Shown here piece by piece: positions 1 to 7,768 of a stretch of DNA of 37,448 bases. The position numbers and the translations under genes were made by a program. The notes beneath the pieces were generated by a model, which saw only the letters and a program-made list of their open reading frames with translations, was not told the origin of the DNA and ran no database searches. Numbering within the stretch: position 1 is the first letter of the stretch; each line of letters opens with the position of its first letter. The DNA comes from Verrucomicrobiota bacterium (GTDB taxonomy: Bacteria > Verrucomicrobiota > Verrucomicrobiia > Chthoniobacterales > Xiphinematobacteraceae): the NCBI GenBank assembly GCA_023269545.1, contig JAHFTB010000026.1:1-37448 (forward strand), written 5' to 3'.

Positions 1-64
1 CCACCGCATTCTCTTTGTATTCTCGGTCGTATCGATGTCCGCATTTGCTACGCTTATTTTCCAT
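1..64 (-). CDS. IS transposase OrfA N-terminus (IS3-like), runs off the window
   Basis: Reading leftward from ATG at 64-62, 21 codons stay open to the window edge. They carry a basic stretch followed by a YDREYKENAV segment. This resembles the first helix of HTH_Tnp_1 proteins (OrfA of IS3-family elements, where YSREFK-EAV is typical). It would be the DNA-binding subunit of a transposase. The group II intron sequence to its right stops about 55-60 bases before this start codon, so the IS most likely inserted into the intron. Only the N-terminus is visible, so the IS family is tentative; IS66-type or other HTH_Tnp_1 elements are possible. Confidence 0.5.
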   Translation of the reverse strand, partial: MENKRSKCGHRYDREYKENAV

Positions 65-69
65 TGTTT

Positions 70-115
70 TGTGTCTTTCGCTTATGGAAGCCCTCTCCGC
101 AATTTCAAAGACACA
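70..115. repeat. Inverted repeat near the IS end
   Basis: TGTGTCTTT at 70-78 is repeated in perfect inverse as AAAGACACA at 107-115, giving a 9-bp stem around a 28-base loop. It lies between the transposase start codon and the point where group II intron homology stops (about 118-124). A stem here could limit transcription or translation from outside into the transposase, as known for some IS elements; that role is inference. Confidence 0.5.
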
Positions 116-749
116 TCACTCCCGCTTGGGGATGGTATTGCTTGCTTCTGAGTTCTTCACTTAGTTCTTGCAGCCATTGGCTGATGCCACCGGGTGCAGT
201 TTTCAGTTTTTGGATGCTCACTCCATCTACTCCCGCTGCTCCTCCATTGCTTGCGACGCGTTTCCACGCCAGTTTGAGCACGTCGGGTCGCAGTAGTTCC
301 CCGTATAAACTCCAGAATCGGTATTCTGGTTTTGCTTTCGCTTTCCGATACAACGTGATTTGAAGGTGCCGAACTTTATCCGGTGTTTTTATCTCCGAGG
401 AGCCATCACCGTCTCCTTCTCTTCGCTTCTGCGTTCTGGAACAAGTATCCTCTCTTGGCTCCCCGTGGGTTGTACTTTCCCATGGATCTACGCTACTATC
501 GAGGACTCCGACTTCTCGTGCCGCCATGCCCGTCTTGCCTTGGAGGCTTGTACTGGCAGTTGATCCTTTGGGATCACGGCGCGAGTTCTCCTTGCTTAAC
601 CCAAGGTCACTTCCGGGCATGCTGCCCACGTCAACCCCGCGAGAGCGCTGAGGAACCCCAGGCTGTTGTCCAGGCTCCTCCCTCCGGCCTTCGCCGTCCC
701 TAGAGCGGCTCGGCTGCTTCTCTCGTTTCTTACTCCTATCGAGGCTCAT
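105..749 (-). pseudogene. Truncated group II intron reverse transcriptase/maturase
   Basis: The open frame covers 214 codons, but only the last 93 (386-105) look like protein. They carry TPDKVRHLQ, LYRKAKAKPEYRFWSLYGE and ASNGGAAGVDGVS, which match the RT0/RT1 region of LtrA-type intron RTs. Codons before that read through structured intron RNA (domains I-III) and are probably not translated. After the QYHPQ segment, where the family continues with a P-RRV-IPK-type motif, the frame enters unrelated IS sequence and ends within six codons. The RT active site (YADD), maturase domain X and endonuclease domain are all missing, so the protein is non-functional. The true start codon is not evident. 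Confidence 0.8.
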
Positions 750-906
750 TATGGTTCACTTTTGTTGCGGCCTGTTCGTTCCCCGGTTTGCCTGCTCCCC
801 ACCCCGCCTCGCGACGACGCAGTTGGCTCCGGGTTCCGTCGCGAACAGCCTAATTCGACGGGTGGGACTTTCACCCACGTTGACTTTCTTGGCTTCACAA
901 GCGCAC
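118..906 (-). mobile_element. 5' part of a group II intron (truncated)
   Basis: On the minus strand the sequence starting at 906 opens with GTGCGC, the typical group II intron 5' end. It is followed within 60 bases by a GTGGGTGAAAGTCCCACC stem-loop, a hallmark of domain I in bacterial group II introns. The structured GC-rich region runs on and leads into an intron-encoded reverse transcriptase beginning around 386. The intron is cut at about 118-124, inside the RT coding region, by sequence belonging to an IS. Domains V and VI and the 3' splice site are absent, so this copy cannot splice. The inferred 5' exon is 907 onward, downstream of the tRNA-Gly gene. The 5' boundary is well supported; the exact 3' breakpoint is approximate. 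Confidence 0.8.
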
Positions 907-1051
907 CTAGGGAAGAGTCAGGGAGAGTCCTCGGTCAGATGAATGTTTCCAAAAGAATTGTGTGCAACAAAAGAATCACATCAGATTGAATGCCGTAAAA
1001 AAGATCCGTAGAAATCCGGTATTATCCTTCTAGACCCTTATAAATACAGTA

Positions 1052-1127
<76 letters not shown>

Positions 1128-1173
1128 ATTGCGAAACTGAACGGTAAAAAAGTAGCAACTCTGTCAATGAGGG

Positions 1174-1533
1174 TCAATGGGATCTTTCGCGTGTTGTCTG
1201 AACAGCCACAAATTCAGTGTCGGGCAAAACAAATTTGTGAATACGGACCATCACTTTTTTTATCAAAAATTCAGACAAAAGCAGGTTGGCAATTTCGACA
1301 GCCAAGGTTTCAATCAAGCGGAAAGAAACGCTGTCGCAGAGTGTTCGAATCTTTTGTGCAGCCTGATCATAATCAGCAGTGAGAGAGAGATTTTCTCCAA
1401 GGGAATCAAAAGAATGCTGTGGTTCCATTTGCACGTCGATGAGGAGTTTTTGCCTGTAGGCTCGCTCTTCTTCAGGCACACCCACGGACACAAAAATAGC
1501 CAGACCCTGAATTTGAATGATATCTTGTTTCAT
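1174..1533 (-). CDS. folB: Dihydroneopterin aldolase family protein (FolB-like)
   Basis: This 119-residue protein has the FolB/FolX length and layout. The N-terminal strand IIQIQGLAIFVSVGVPEEER corresponds to the family's I-I-GL-----GV--EER motif. An Asp-Tyr (ADYDQ) segment and a conserved ETLAVEIANLLL helix follow. FolB cleaves 7,8-dihydroneopterin to 6-hydroxymethyl-dihydropterin and glycolaldehyde in folate synthesis, in the cytosol. The start codon overlaps the stop of the upstream HAD phosphatase by 4 bases (ATGA type), so the two genes are probably translationally coupled. The pterin-binding Glu of the ETLAVEIA helix is present. A role in another pterin reaction, such as epimerisation, cannot be excluded. 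Confidence 0.85.
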   Translation of the reverse strand: MKQDIIQIQGLAIFVSVGVPEEERAYRQKLLIDVQMEPQHSFDSLGENLSLTADYDQAAQKIRTLCDSVSFRLIETLAVEIANLLLSEFLIKKVMVRIHKFVLPDTEFVAVQTTRERSH

Positions 1534-2144
1534 AGAAAGGCATGGAGCACTTCAAGATTGCGCACGACAAGGTCAGGAGTAGCGGAGAGAAGCTTTTCCG
1601 GTGGATCAAATCCCGTAAGAACCGCCACAGCCCATATTCCACCGCGCCGAGCGGTTTCGATATCATGGACCATGTCGCCTACGAAAGCAGTCTCGACTGG
1701 ATTGAGATTATGAATACTCAGCATTTCCTGAATTTTTTCCCGCTTATCCAGCACACGGGTTTCAGCGTGCTCAAAGAAATCCCTAATGCCTAATCGAGCA
1801 ACCTGGGTTTCAAAAGAAGCGGTCTGAATGGTGCTCAAAAGATAACGGCGTCGACCGGTCGCTTTGCAAAAGCTGAGGATTTCCCGGGCTCCGGGCAACA
1901 GGCATATTCCATCCTCAAATTTCTGGAAAAACTGCTCATAAAGAGATTCTCGTTTCTCTTCAGAAACTTCCGGAAGCTGCTCCGCATAAAATTCGGCGAA
2001 GGGTAGTCGAAATTTTGTACGAAATTCAGGAAGAGACATTTCGGGACGCCTGAAGTAGCGAAATAAGGCATTGGTGGTTTTCAGAACGCAACTGAAGTCA
2101 TCAATCAAAGTGCCTGACCAGTCGAAAATGAGATTGCGGATCAT
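1530..2144 (-). CDS. HAD superfamily hydrolase (Gph-like phosphatase)
   Basis: The protein has 204 residues. Motif I is FDWSGTLID near the start, motif II is the LLST segment around residue 103, a KREK lysine lies near residue 134, and motif IV is VGDMVHDIETA near residue 155. The helical insertion between residues 20 and 75 is a C1 cap, as in phosphoglycolate phosphatase-like enzymes. Motif I reads DWS rather than the usual DxD, so the general acid Asp is replaced by Ser. The nucleophile Asp and the Mg-binding Asp are kept. It probably hydrolyses a small phosphorylated metabolite. Its 3' end overlaps folB by 4 bases, which might suggest dephosphorylation in the pterin pathway, but that is only inference. 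Confidence 0.8.
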   Translation of the reverse strand: MIRNLIFDWSGTLIDDFSCVLKTTNALFRYFRRPEMSLPEFRTKFRLPFAEFYAEQLPEVSEEKRESLYEQFFQKFEDGICLLPGAREILSFCKATGRRRYLLSTIQTASFETQVARLGIRDFFEHAETRVLDKREKIQEMLSIHNLNPVETAFVGDMVHDIETARRGGIWAVAVLTGFDPPEKLLSATPDLVVRNLEVLHAFL

Positions 2145-2228
2145 ACTAACTGTCAGATACTTGTTAAGATATAGAAAATACAGCGAAGCACCTATGAAAT
2201 GAACCTGAAAGTACCCTGGGCTATAGCC

Positions 2229-2579
2229 TTAAAAACGAATTTCACGAATAGTCCTTTTTCCAAACTTCTTTTGTAATTTCTCCAGCAATTGAGACTTCCA
2301 AGTGCGGTCCAATTCATAGCGAACAGAAGGTTGAAATACTTGGATGTATAAAATGCCCGCTTTCAGACGAAGTGGAGTGGAATGGTTAGCAATGAAATCT
2401 CCCACAATTTCATGCCATGCTTGAAGAACAGCGGTCTCATCCAAGCGCTCCCCCAAGCCCAGACTGGGAATGAGTTTTTCAAGGATTTTCCCGACACTCC
2501 GGCTGCGTGTAGGTTTAGCAGGCACCTCTAGGAATCCCCGCCACTCTGCCATCACACGAGTTTTTAGCTTTTGATCCAT
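2229..2579 (-). CDS. dciA: DciA-like protein (DUF721), putative replicative helicase loader
   Basis: The 116-residue protein contains the DUF721 core: GKILEKLIPSLGLGERLDE, then AVLQAWHEIVGD, then strands LRLKAGILYIQV and WKSQLLEKLQKKFG. The W-x-x-x-V-G-x-x-x-x-x-H/T region (WHEIVGDFIANHSTP) and the following L-V-x-V segment are the family signature. DciA helps load the DnaB helicase in bacteria that lack DnaC/DnaI. The start at 2579 begins MDQKLKTR. The gene stands alone between the ferredoxin gene and the HAD gene and is read leftward. Many DciA proteins are longer, but the short globular form occurs. Confidence 0.8.
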   Translation of the reverse strand: MDQKLKTRVMAEWRGFLEVPAKPTRSRSVGKILEKLIPSLGLGERLDETAVLQAWHEIVGDFIANHSTPLRLKAGILYIQVFQPSVRYELDRTWKSQLLEKLQKKFGKRTIREIRF

Positions 2580-2655
2580 GGCTTTGCCATTTTGCCAAAA
2601 CCTCTGTGTTCCTCACAGGAGTTTTTACACTTCCTTTCAGGCTTGTCGTCGAAAA

Positions 2656-2889
2656 TTATTCCCCATCGCTTCCTATTGCTTCTACGGGACACCCCTCTAA
2701 GGCTTGTTGACAGAGGTCAGTTTCTTCTGAAGTTTCTGGTTGTTTGAACACAAAAGAATGGCCCCCATCGTCATTTCGGGTGAAATTGGCTGGGGCTGTT
2801 TCCCGGCAAAGGTCACAGTCAATGCACTGATCGTCCACGTAAAATTTGCCAGGGACATTTTCGGAATATTTGTTACTTAAATCAGCCAT
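2656..2889 (-). CDS. Single-cluster 4Fe-4S ferredoxin
   Basis: The 77-residue protein holds Cys22, Cys25 and Cys28 in a CIDCDLC motif and Cys67 in an EGCPVEAI motif. That is the layout of monocluster ferredoxins with C-x2-C-x2-C near the N-terminus and C-P near the C-terminus. Cys60 may form a disulfide. Position 32, which in 2[4Fe-4S] proteins would be the fourth Cys, is Ala. It is a small cytosolic electron carrier. It is divergent from hemQ with only 48 bases between start codons, so the two probably share a promoter region. An electron-transfer role linked to haem metabolism is inference from this position. Confidence 0.88.
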   Translation of the reverse strand: MADLSNKYSENVPGKFYVDDQCIDCDLCRETAPANFTRNDDGGHSFVFKQPETSEETDLCQQALEGCPVEAIGSDGE

Positions 2890-2937
2890 CGATTTCTCTC
2901 TCTTTCTCTATAATTAAAAATAAAAAGGCAGGCAGGA

Positions 2938-3810
2938 TTGCAATTGTTTTTTCTGGCCGCTCATTCAAATTCTGTATTCATGGATCATAATTCGAGAGCA
3001 CTCACCTCCATAATGCCCAAGGAAGGCTGGCATGTCCTTCATCTATTTTATCGAATAGACTATGCTCAATGGGCCTCATTTTCTACTCAGGAACGTGGTG
3101 TTGCTCATGCAAATTTTACCCGGTTTATACAGGAAATTCGCTCAACACCCAATAGCCAGCTTCTCACGTTCAGCATGGTTGGCACAAAAGCTGATTTGGG
3201 CTTTATGTTCACCTCTCCAGATCTACATACCGTGGATATGGTCACAAAGCAACTCACAAATTTATTGGGACCTGAAGTTTTAATTCCCACATTTAGTTGG
3301 TTGTCTCTGACAGAGTTAAGTGAATACACGACCAATGAGGCCGAGTATATCCTCAGTTTAAAGGAAAAAGAAAATTTGGACCCAAATTCTCCGGAATTTG
3401 ATCTGAAATTAACTGCGTTTCGTACTCGGATGGAAAAATACAATAAGGATCGCTTATATCCTAGTTTGGCTGATTGGCCCGTATTTTGTTTCTACCCAAT
3501 GTCTAAGCGACGAAATTTGGGGCAAAACTGGTATTCTTTAGACTTTGAAACCCGAAAAAAATTGATGGAAGGTCACGCGCGAGTCGGGCGCACATATGCA
3601 GGGAGGATTCGACAGCTGATCACCGGTTCTACGGGACTGGACGATGGAGAATGGGGCGTTACCCTCTTTGCACATACGACGTCGGATATTAAAGCAATTG
3701 TTTATGAGATGCGATTTGATTCGGTAAGTGCCGAATATGCGGAATTCGGAGACTTTTATATAGGTATACAGCTGCCTTTAAAGGCACTGCTCGAAAGATT
3801 GGGTTTATAG
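2938..3810 (+). CDS. hemQ: Coproheme decarboxylase (HemQ/ChdC, chlorite dismutase family)
   Basis: HemQ oxidatively decarboxylates coproheme III to haem b, the last step of the coproporphyrin-dependent haem pathway. The protein shows the family features: an early W-HVLHLFYRID strand, a FYPMSKRR segment matching the Y-P-M-S/x-K-R substrate-binding motif, an H-ARVGRTYAG segment holding the probable proximal haem His, ITGSTGLDD-EWGVTLFAH, and a closing YEMRFD-VSAEYAEFGDFY block. Two starts are possible. TTG at 2938 lies close to an AGGCAGGA stretch and gives 290 residues. ATG at 2980 gives 276 residues, closer to where family homology begins. The family role is known; no assay supports it here. 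Confidence 0.9.
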   Translation: MQLFFLAAHSNSVFMDHNSRALTSIMPKEGWHVLHLFYRIDYAQWASFSTQERGVAHANFTRFIQEIRSTPNSQLLTFSMVGTKADLGFMFTSPDLHTVDMVTKQLTNLLGPEVLIPTFSWLSLTELSEYTTNEAEYILSLKEKENLDPNSPEFDLKLTAFRTRMEKYNKDRLYPSLADWPVFCFYPMSKRRNLGQNWYSLDFETRKKLMEGHARVGRTYAGRIRQLITGSTGLDDGEWGVTLFAHTTSDIKAIVYEMRFDSVSAEYAEFGDFYIGIQLPLKALLERLGL

Positions 3811-3827
3811 CCTCATCGATCGATATC

Positions 3828-5132
3828 TTACGTAATGTGAGTATGGGTGTGTGGGAAAACTTCCACAAATTCCTTTTCACCAGAAAACAATAAATAGCAT
3901 CCTACTAGGACGGCGACCAAGCTCAAAACGGCAATATAATATGCCGGCGCCAGATGACCGTAATAGTGTAAAAGCAGTACTACCAGGATGGGAGTCACCC
4001 CACCAAAAAATGCATATGCTACATTATATGCAAATGATAGCCCGCTGAAGCGTACGGGAGGAGGAAAGAGCCTTACCATAAGGCAAGGAACCGTAGTAAT
4101 CAATCCCAATGCGGTGCCTAATAGAGCATACATCGGGAAGAGCCAGTTCGGATGTTGCGGAATCAGTGCGTAAAAACCGTAACTTATCAGTGCAAATACA
4201 ATCGAACCAGCAATCAAAGTCAGCGCTACCCCACAGCGGTCAATCAGATAACCATAACCTACACAGCTCAATGACAAACAAAAAACTGCCAAGCAATTAG
4301 CAAGGAAGGCATCGGTTGTGTGGATGCTGGAAATTTTTGTGAGTAAAGTGGGAGTCATTAATACTGTGATAATAATCCCAGCTGTCAGTAAGCTGGTAAC
4401 GAGTATCGATAGGACAACGGCCATGCGATGTTCACAAACGATTTGCTTGATCGGCCAATTTTGCGCCAATGTTTTTTCTATCTGCATGCGCTTAAAAACC
4501 GGCGTTTCTTTTAGGTAACTGCGTAAATAGACTGCAACCAGTCCAAACACGCCGCCCAGTAAAAATGGGATTCTCCACGCGTAGAGAGTCAATTGCTCAA
4601 TGCTGAACAGTGCATGCATAGCACTCCCCACGAGCGAACCGAGCATGATCCCCATTGTCAATCCTCCTGTCAAAACTCCACAGGCAAAACCTACGCGTCC
4701 CGCTGGCGCGTATTCGGAAACGAATACCCATGCGCCTGGAATTTCCCCACCAATTGCAGCACCTTGAAGTATGCGCAAAAACAAAAGCAGAGCCGGTGCG
4801 CCAATGCCTAACGTGGCATAGCCGGGTAATAAGCCCATGGCAAATGTGGGTAAGGCCATGAGAAAAACACTTAACATGAACATGCGCTTGCGACCACGCA
4901 GATCCCCAAAATGCGCCATAATGATTCCGCCCAGCGGTCGAGCTAAATAACCTGCAGCGAATATCGCATAGGTTTGAATTTGTAATAACCAATCGGGGCT
5001 CCCGGTCGGGAAAAATACATGTCCCATGACCGTAGCAAGAAAAACGAAAATGACGAAATCGTAAAATTCGAGTGTCCCGCCGACCGCAGCCAGCAATAAA
5101 GTTCGATAATCCTCTCGCGTTTGAGTCTGCAT
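3828..5132 (-). CDS. MFS transporter, metabolite:H+ symporter (MHS) type
   Basis: The 434-residue integral membrane protein has about 12 predicted TM segments. MHS-family marks include GGTLEFYDFVIFVFLA near the start (TM1), ARPLGGIIMAHFGDLRGRKRM (loop 2-3, G-x-x-D-R-x-G-R type) and RILQGAAIGGEIPGAWVFVSEYAP in TM4. Relatives of ProP, KgtP and CitA move osmolytes or carboxylates with protons; the substrate here cannot be read from sequence. No Shine-Dalgarno is seen before ATG 5132. A 62-bp repeat starts only 10 bases upstream, so its original 5' leader has been displaced. The C-terminus ends in an unusual HTHTHIT tail. Confidence 0.88.
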   Translation of the reverse strand: MQTQTREDYRTLLLAAVGGTLEFYDFVIFVFLATVMGHVFFPTGSPDWLLQIQTYAIFAAGYLARPLGGIIMAHFGDLRGRKRMFMLSVFLMALPTFAMGLLPGYATLGIGAPALLLFLRILQGAAIGGEIPGAWVFVSEYAPAGRVGFACGVLTGGLTMGIMLGSLVGSAMHALFSIEQLTLYAWRIPFLLGGVFGLVAVYLRSYLKETPVFKRMQIEKTLAQNWPIKQIVCEHRMAVVLSILVTSLLTAGIIITVLMTPTLLTKISSIHTTDAFLANCLAVFCLSLSCVGYGYLIDRCGVALTLIAGSIVFALISYGFYALIPQHPNWLFPMYALLGTALGLITTVPCLMVRLFPPPVRFSGLSFAYNVAYAFFGGVTPILVVLLLHYYGHLAPAYYIAVLSLVAVLVGCYLLFSGEKEFVEVFPHTHTHIT

Positions 5133-5142
5133 TTGTATAGGT

Positions 5143-5204
5143 CAGGACTTACGCAAAAGAGGGGAAAACGAGTGAGCGTTTCTCTAGAATCCGAGGAAGT
5201 CCTG
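5143..5204 (-). repeat. Short repeat family 2, copy A (MITE-like, TSD TAGGT)
   Basis: The 62-bp element has inverted ends (CAGGACTT at left, AAGTCCTG at right). It is flanked on both sides by TAGGT (5138-5142 and 5205-5209), a perfect 5-bp target duplication. In minus orientation it aligns with the copies at 29875-29937 and 32224-32286, sharing AGAGAAA-GCTC-CTCGTTTTCCCCT and an AGTCCTG end. It codes for nothing and is therefore non-autonomous. It sits 10 bases upstream of the MHS transporter start codon, so it now forms most of that gene's leader. Confidence 0.85.
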
Positions 5205-5462
5205 TAGGTGCTTTCATGTGACACGAAATACAGTAATAAAACAAGAGCTCATACAATCTCATTTTAAAGGAATTCCGCTATATAAAAGAATAAAAGTAAA
5301 GAAAGGGAAATGGGAGGCTAACAATTCATCCGGAGGCAGTGGAATATCGCTGCCGCCCTATAGCTCGGAATTGAATTCCTGTGAGTAACTCTGGGATGTG
5401 CTCAAAGAAAAAATACAGCGGAAAAAGAATGTAACGAGTAGTTGCGCGTATGCCGCAAGGAT

Positions 5463-6539
5463 CTAGCTGGGTGTGCGGAGGTATTCAATTGCCGCACGTG
5501 CATCCTGCCCGGTAATTTCACTGCTTACATAGGCGGACCCTAAGTGTTTTGTCAGTACAAAGCGCATGGCTCCCCGTTCAAATTTTTTATCTTTTCCTAT
5601 GGAGGTCAGAATGGAGTCCGTGTCAATGTGATTGGGAAGTGTGACGGGCAGGGCAAGAGCAAGAAGAAGCTGTGTGATCTGTTGTAAGATTGAATCAGAA
5701 AGCCCGGCATGATGTACGGAAAGCCAGAGTGCGGCTATGATGCCAAGGCTAATTGCTTCTCCATGTAGGAAGAAACCGTATCCAGCTGCATTTTCGATTC
5801 CATGGCCAAGAGTGTGACCAAAATTTAACAGTGCGCGCAGTCCATTTTCTTCCTTTTCGTCTGCAACTACGATTGCCGCTTTGATAGCGACATTGCGTGC
5901 AATGAGGGATGCAAGAGGGTCCGAGCGCTTAGTGGGTAAGCTCTCGAGCATGGAAGCATCTCGGATAATGGCATGCTTGATTATCTCAGCAAACCCCTCC
6001 CAATATTCGCGATCGGGTAAAGTTTCCAGCGTATGTGGATCTGCGATTACGAGGCGAGGTTGGTGAAAGGTGCCGATTAAGTTTTTACCCGTTGAGGTAT
6101 TTACGCCCGTTTTTCCCCCTACTGAACTATCCACCTGTGCTACGATAGTAGTGGGTAGCTGAACGAAGGGAATTCCCCGTTGAAAAATCGCTGCAACAAA
6201 TCCGGCCAGGTCGCCGATTACGCCTCCGCCCAAGGCAAATAAAGAAGACTTGCGATCCATGCCTGCTGCAATCATCTGTTGGCAGAGATCTTCAGCTTGA
6301 CTCATACTTTTGGATTTTTCTCCGGCTGGTACTATGAATGTTACCGGATCAAAGCCTGCGGTTTGTAATGAGGCGAGGGTTGGCTCCAAATAATAGGTTG
6401 CCACATTGGAATCAGTTACCACGGCACATCGGCCAGGTACTAATACTTTGGCAGCTAATTCTCCACTTTGGGAAATGAGGCCTTTTCCAATAAGTACCTC
6501 ATAAGACGTGTGAAGAAGCGGTATAGGGAGTTTGATCAT
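5463..6539 (-). CDS. aroB: 3-dehydroquinate synthase
   Basis: AroB converts DAHP to 3-dehydroquinate, the second step of the shikimate pathway, using NAD and a divalent metal. The 358-residue length is normal. Visible motifs are VPAGEKSKS, the NAD-binding GGGVIGDLAGFVAAIFQRGI, PTTIVAQVDSSVGGKTGVN, the metal-ligand region WEGFAEIIKHAII and a second metal-binding block LNFGHTLGHGIEN. These keep the metal-binding Glu and the two His regions. It follows the efflux adaptor gene by 26 bases on the same strand, so it is probably transcribed with the RND pump genes. That pairing is unusual, because aroB normally sits with other biosynthetic genes. Confidence 0.96.
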   Translation of the reverse strand: MIKLPIPLLHTSYEVLIGKGLISQSGELAAKVLVPGRCAVVTDSNVATYYLEPTLASLQTAGFDPVTFIVPAGEKSKSMSQAEDLCQQMIAAGMDRKSSLFALGGGVIGDLAGFVAAIFQRGIPFVQLPTTIVAQVDSSVGGKTGVNTSTGKNLIGTFHQPRLVIADPHTLETLPDREYWEGFAEIIKHAIIRDASMLESLPTKRSDPLASLIARNVAIKAAIVVADEKEENGLRALLNFGHTLGHGIENAAGYGFFLHGEAISLGIIAALWLSVHHAGLSDSILQQITQLLLALALPVTLPNHIDTDSILTSIGKDKKFERGAMRFVLTKHLGSAYVSSEITGQDARAAIEYLRTPS

Positions 6540-6565
6540 GTTTTATCGCTGAAAAATTTCATCCC

Positions 6566-7759
6566 TTATTTAATAGTATTCTTGTTGTCCACTTGAACTC
6601 GATTGCCATTCTGTAGGGAATCCGAAGGATTAAGAATGACGCGATCCGCAGGAGTGACTCCTTGAGTGATTTCGAGAGTCTTTCCATAGTCTCTTCCGAT
6701 TTGAATCTGACGAAGAGAGACTCTATTGTCTTTTTCTACAACGCCTACGAAGGTGCCTTCGGGACGGAAAAGAAGCGTATTTACTGGTAGTATGAGTGAA
6801 GGTGCGGAAAATTTCAGATCAAAAGAAACGGTTGCGTAGCCACCTGAAAGAAATTTATGGTTGGTATTATCTACGCGGACTTCAGTCAGCATGGTTCGGG
6901 AGTCAGGATCGATTGCGCTAGCGATGTTCACTACGTGGCCAAGGGCAATTACTCCGGGAGAAGAGGCAAGGGTTACTTTTGCGGACTCGCCCACTTTAAT
7001 AAAAGAGGCGGAGTTTTCGGGAACATTCACATAGATGCGGAGCTGACTGTCATCAGCAATACGAAACATTTCCTTTTGTGTGGTATTATTTGCGGTAATG
7101 AGATCACCAATATTCACATTGCGGGCGGTGATCACGCCGTCAAATGCCGCATAGATTCGCTCGAAGTTCTTGAGTTCCTTTAAGCGATCGACAGCAGCTT
7201 GAGATGCAGCTAAATTAGCGATTTGTGCTTCAAAGTTCCCCTCCTTTTCATCTGATTCCTGGCGGGATACCGTATCTCTTGCGAGCATTTGTTTCCAACG
7301 GGCCGTTGTGATTCGCGCGAGGTCCGTATTAGCCTGAGCTCGCTGAACATTCCCAATAGCCTGATTTAATGCTTGGTCTAGTTCTGGTGATTCGATTTCA
7401 GCGAGTAGTTGCCCATTGCGAACACGGGCTCCAATATCTACGAGCCAATATTTCACATAGCCGCTTGTACGGGCAAAAATGGGAGTATCGGAAAAAGCTT
7501 GTACGGTACCTGGTAAGACCAGTTGATCGTCTTTATGAGAGACTTTGGGATGTATGGTTTGGACGACTGGATAAGCGGATTTTTCAGCTGCTTGAACGGC
7601 TTCGCGATGAGCGGAAATTTTTACTCCTATGGCACGTAGGATCAGAAAAGCTGCTACGAGGATCAGGATCCATAGCCAAATACGTTTTGAACGTGAAGTG
7701 CTTTTGGGAGAATTGGATGAAGAAAAACGATCCGGATTCCGTTCTTTATTAGTCTGCAT
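6566..7759 (-). CDS. RND efflux periplasmic adaptor (membrane fusion protein)
   Basis: The 397-residue protein has a basic cytosolic start and one TM anchor (IWLWILILVAAFLILRAIG, residues about 28-46). A biotinyl-lipoyl-like half-motif RTSGYVKYWLVDIGARVRNGQLLAEIESPELD follows, then a helical hairpin (residues about 130-200), the second lipoyl half AAFDGVITARNVNIGDLI, and a beta-barrel with a membrane-proximal domain. This is the HlyD/AcrA-type adaptor that links the inner-membrane RND pump to an outer-membrane channel. It begins 9 bases after the pump stop codon, so the two are one transcription unit. No outer-membrane factor gene is present in the window. Confidence 0.93.
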   Translation of the reverse strand: MQTNKERNPDRFSSSNSPKSTSRSKRIWLWILILVAAFLILRAIGVKISAHREAVQAAEKSAYPVVQTIHPKVSHKDDQLVLPGTVQAFSDTPIFARTSGYVKYWLVDIGARVRNGQLLAEIESPELDQALNQAIGNVQRAQANTDLARITTARWKQMLARDTVSRQESDEKEGNFEAQIANLAASQAAVDRLKELKNFERIYAAFDGVITARNVNIGDLITANNTTQKEMFRIADDSQLRIYVNVPENSASFIKVGESAKVTLASSPGVIALGHVVNIASAIDPDSRTMLTEVRVDNTNHKFLSGGYATVSFDLKFSAPSLILPVNTLLFRPEGTFVGVVEKDNRVSLRQIQIGRDYGKTLEITQGVTPADRVILNPSDSLQNGNRVQVDNKNTIK

Positions 7760-7768
7760 GAAATGGAA

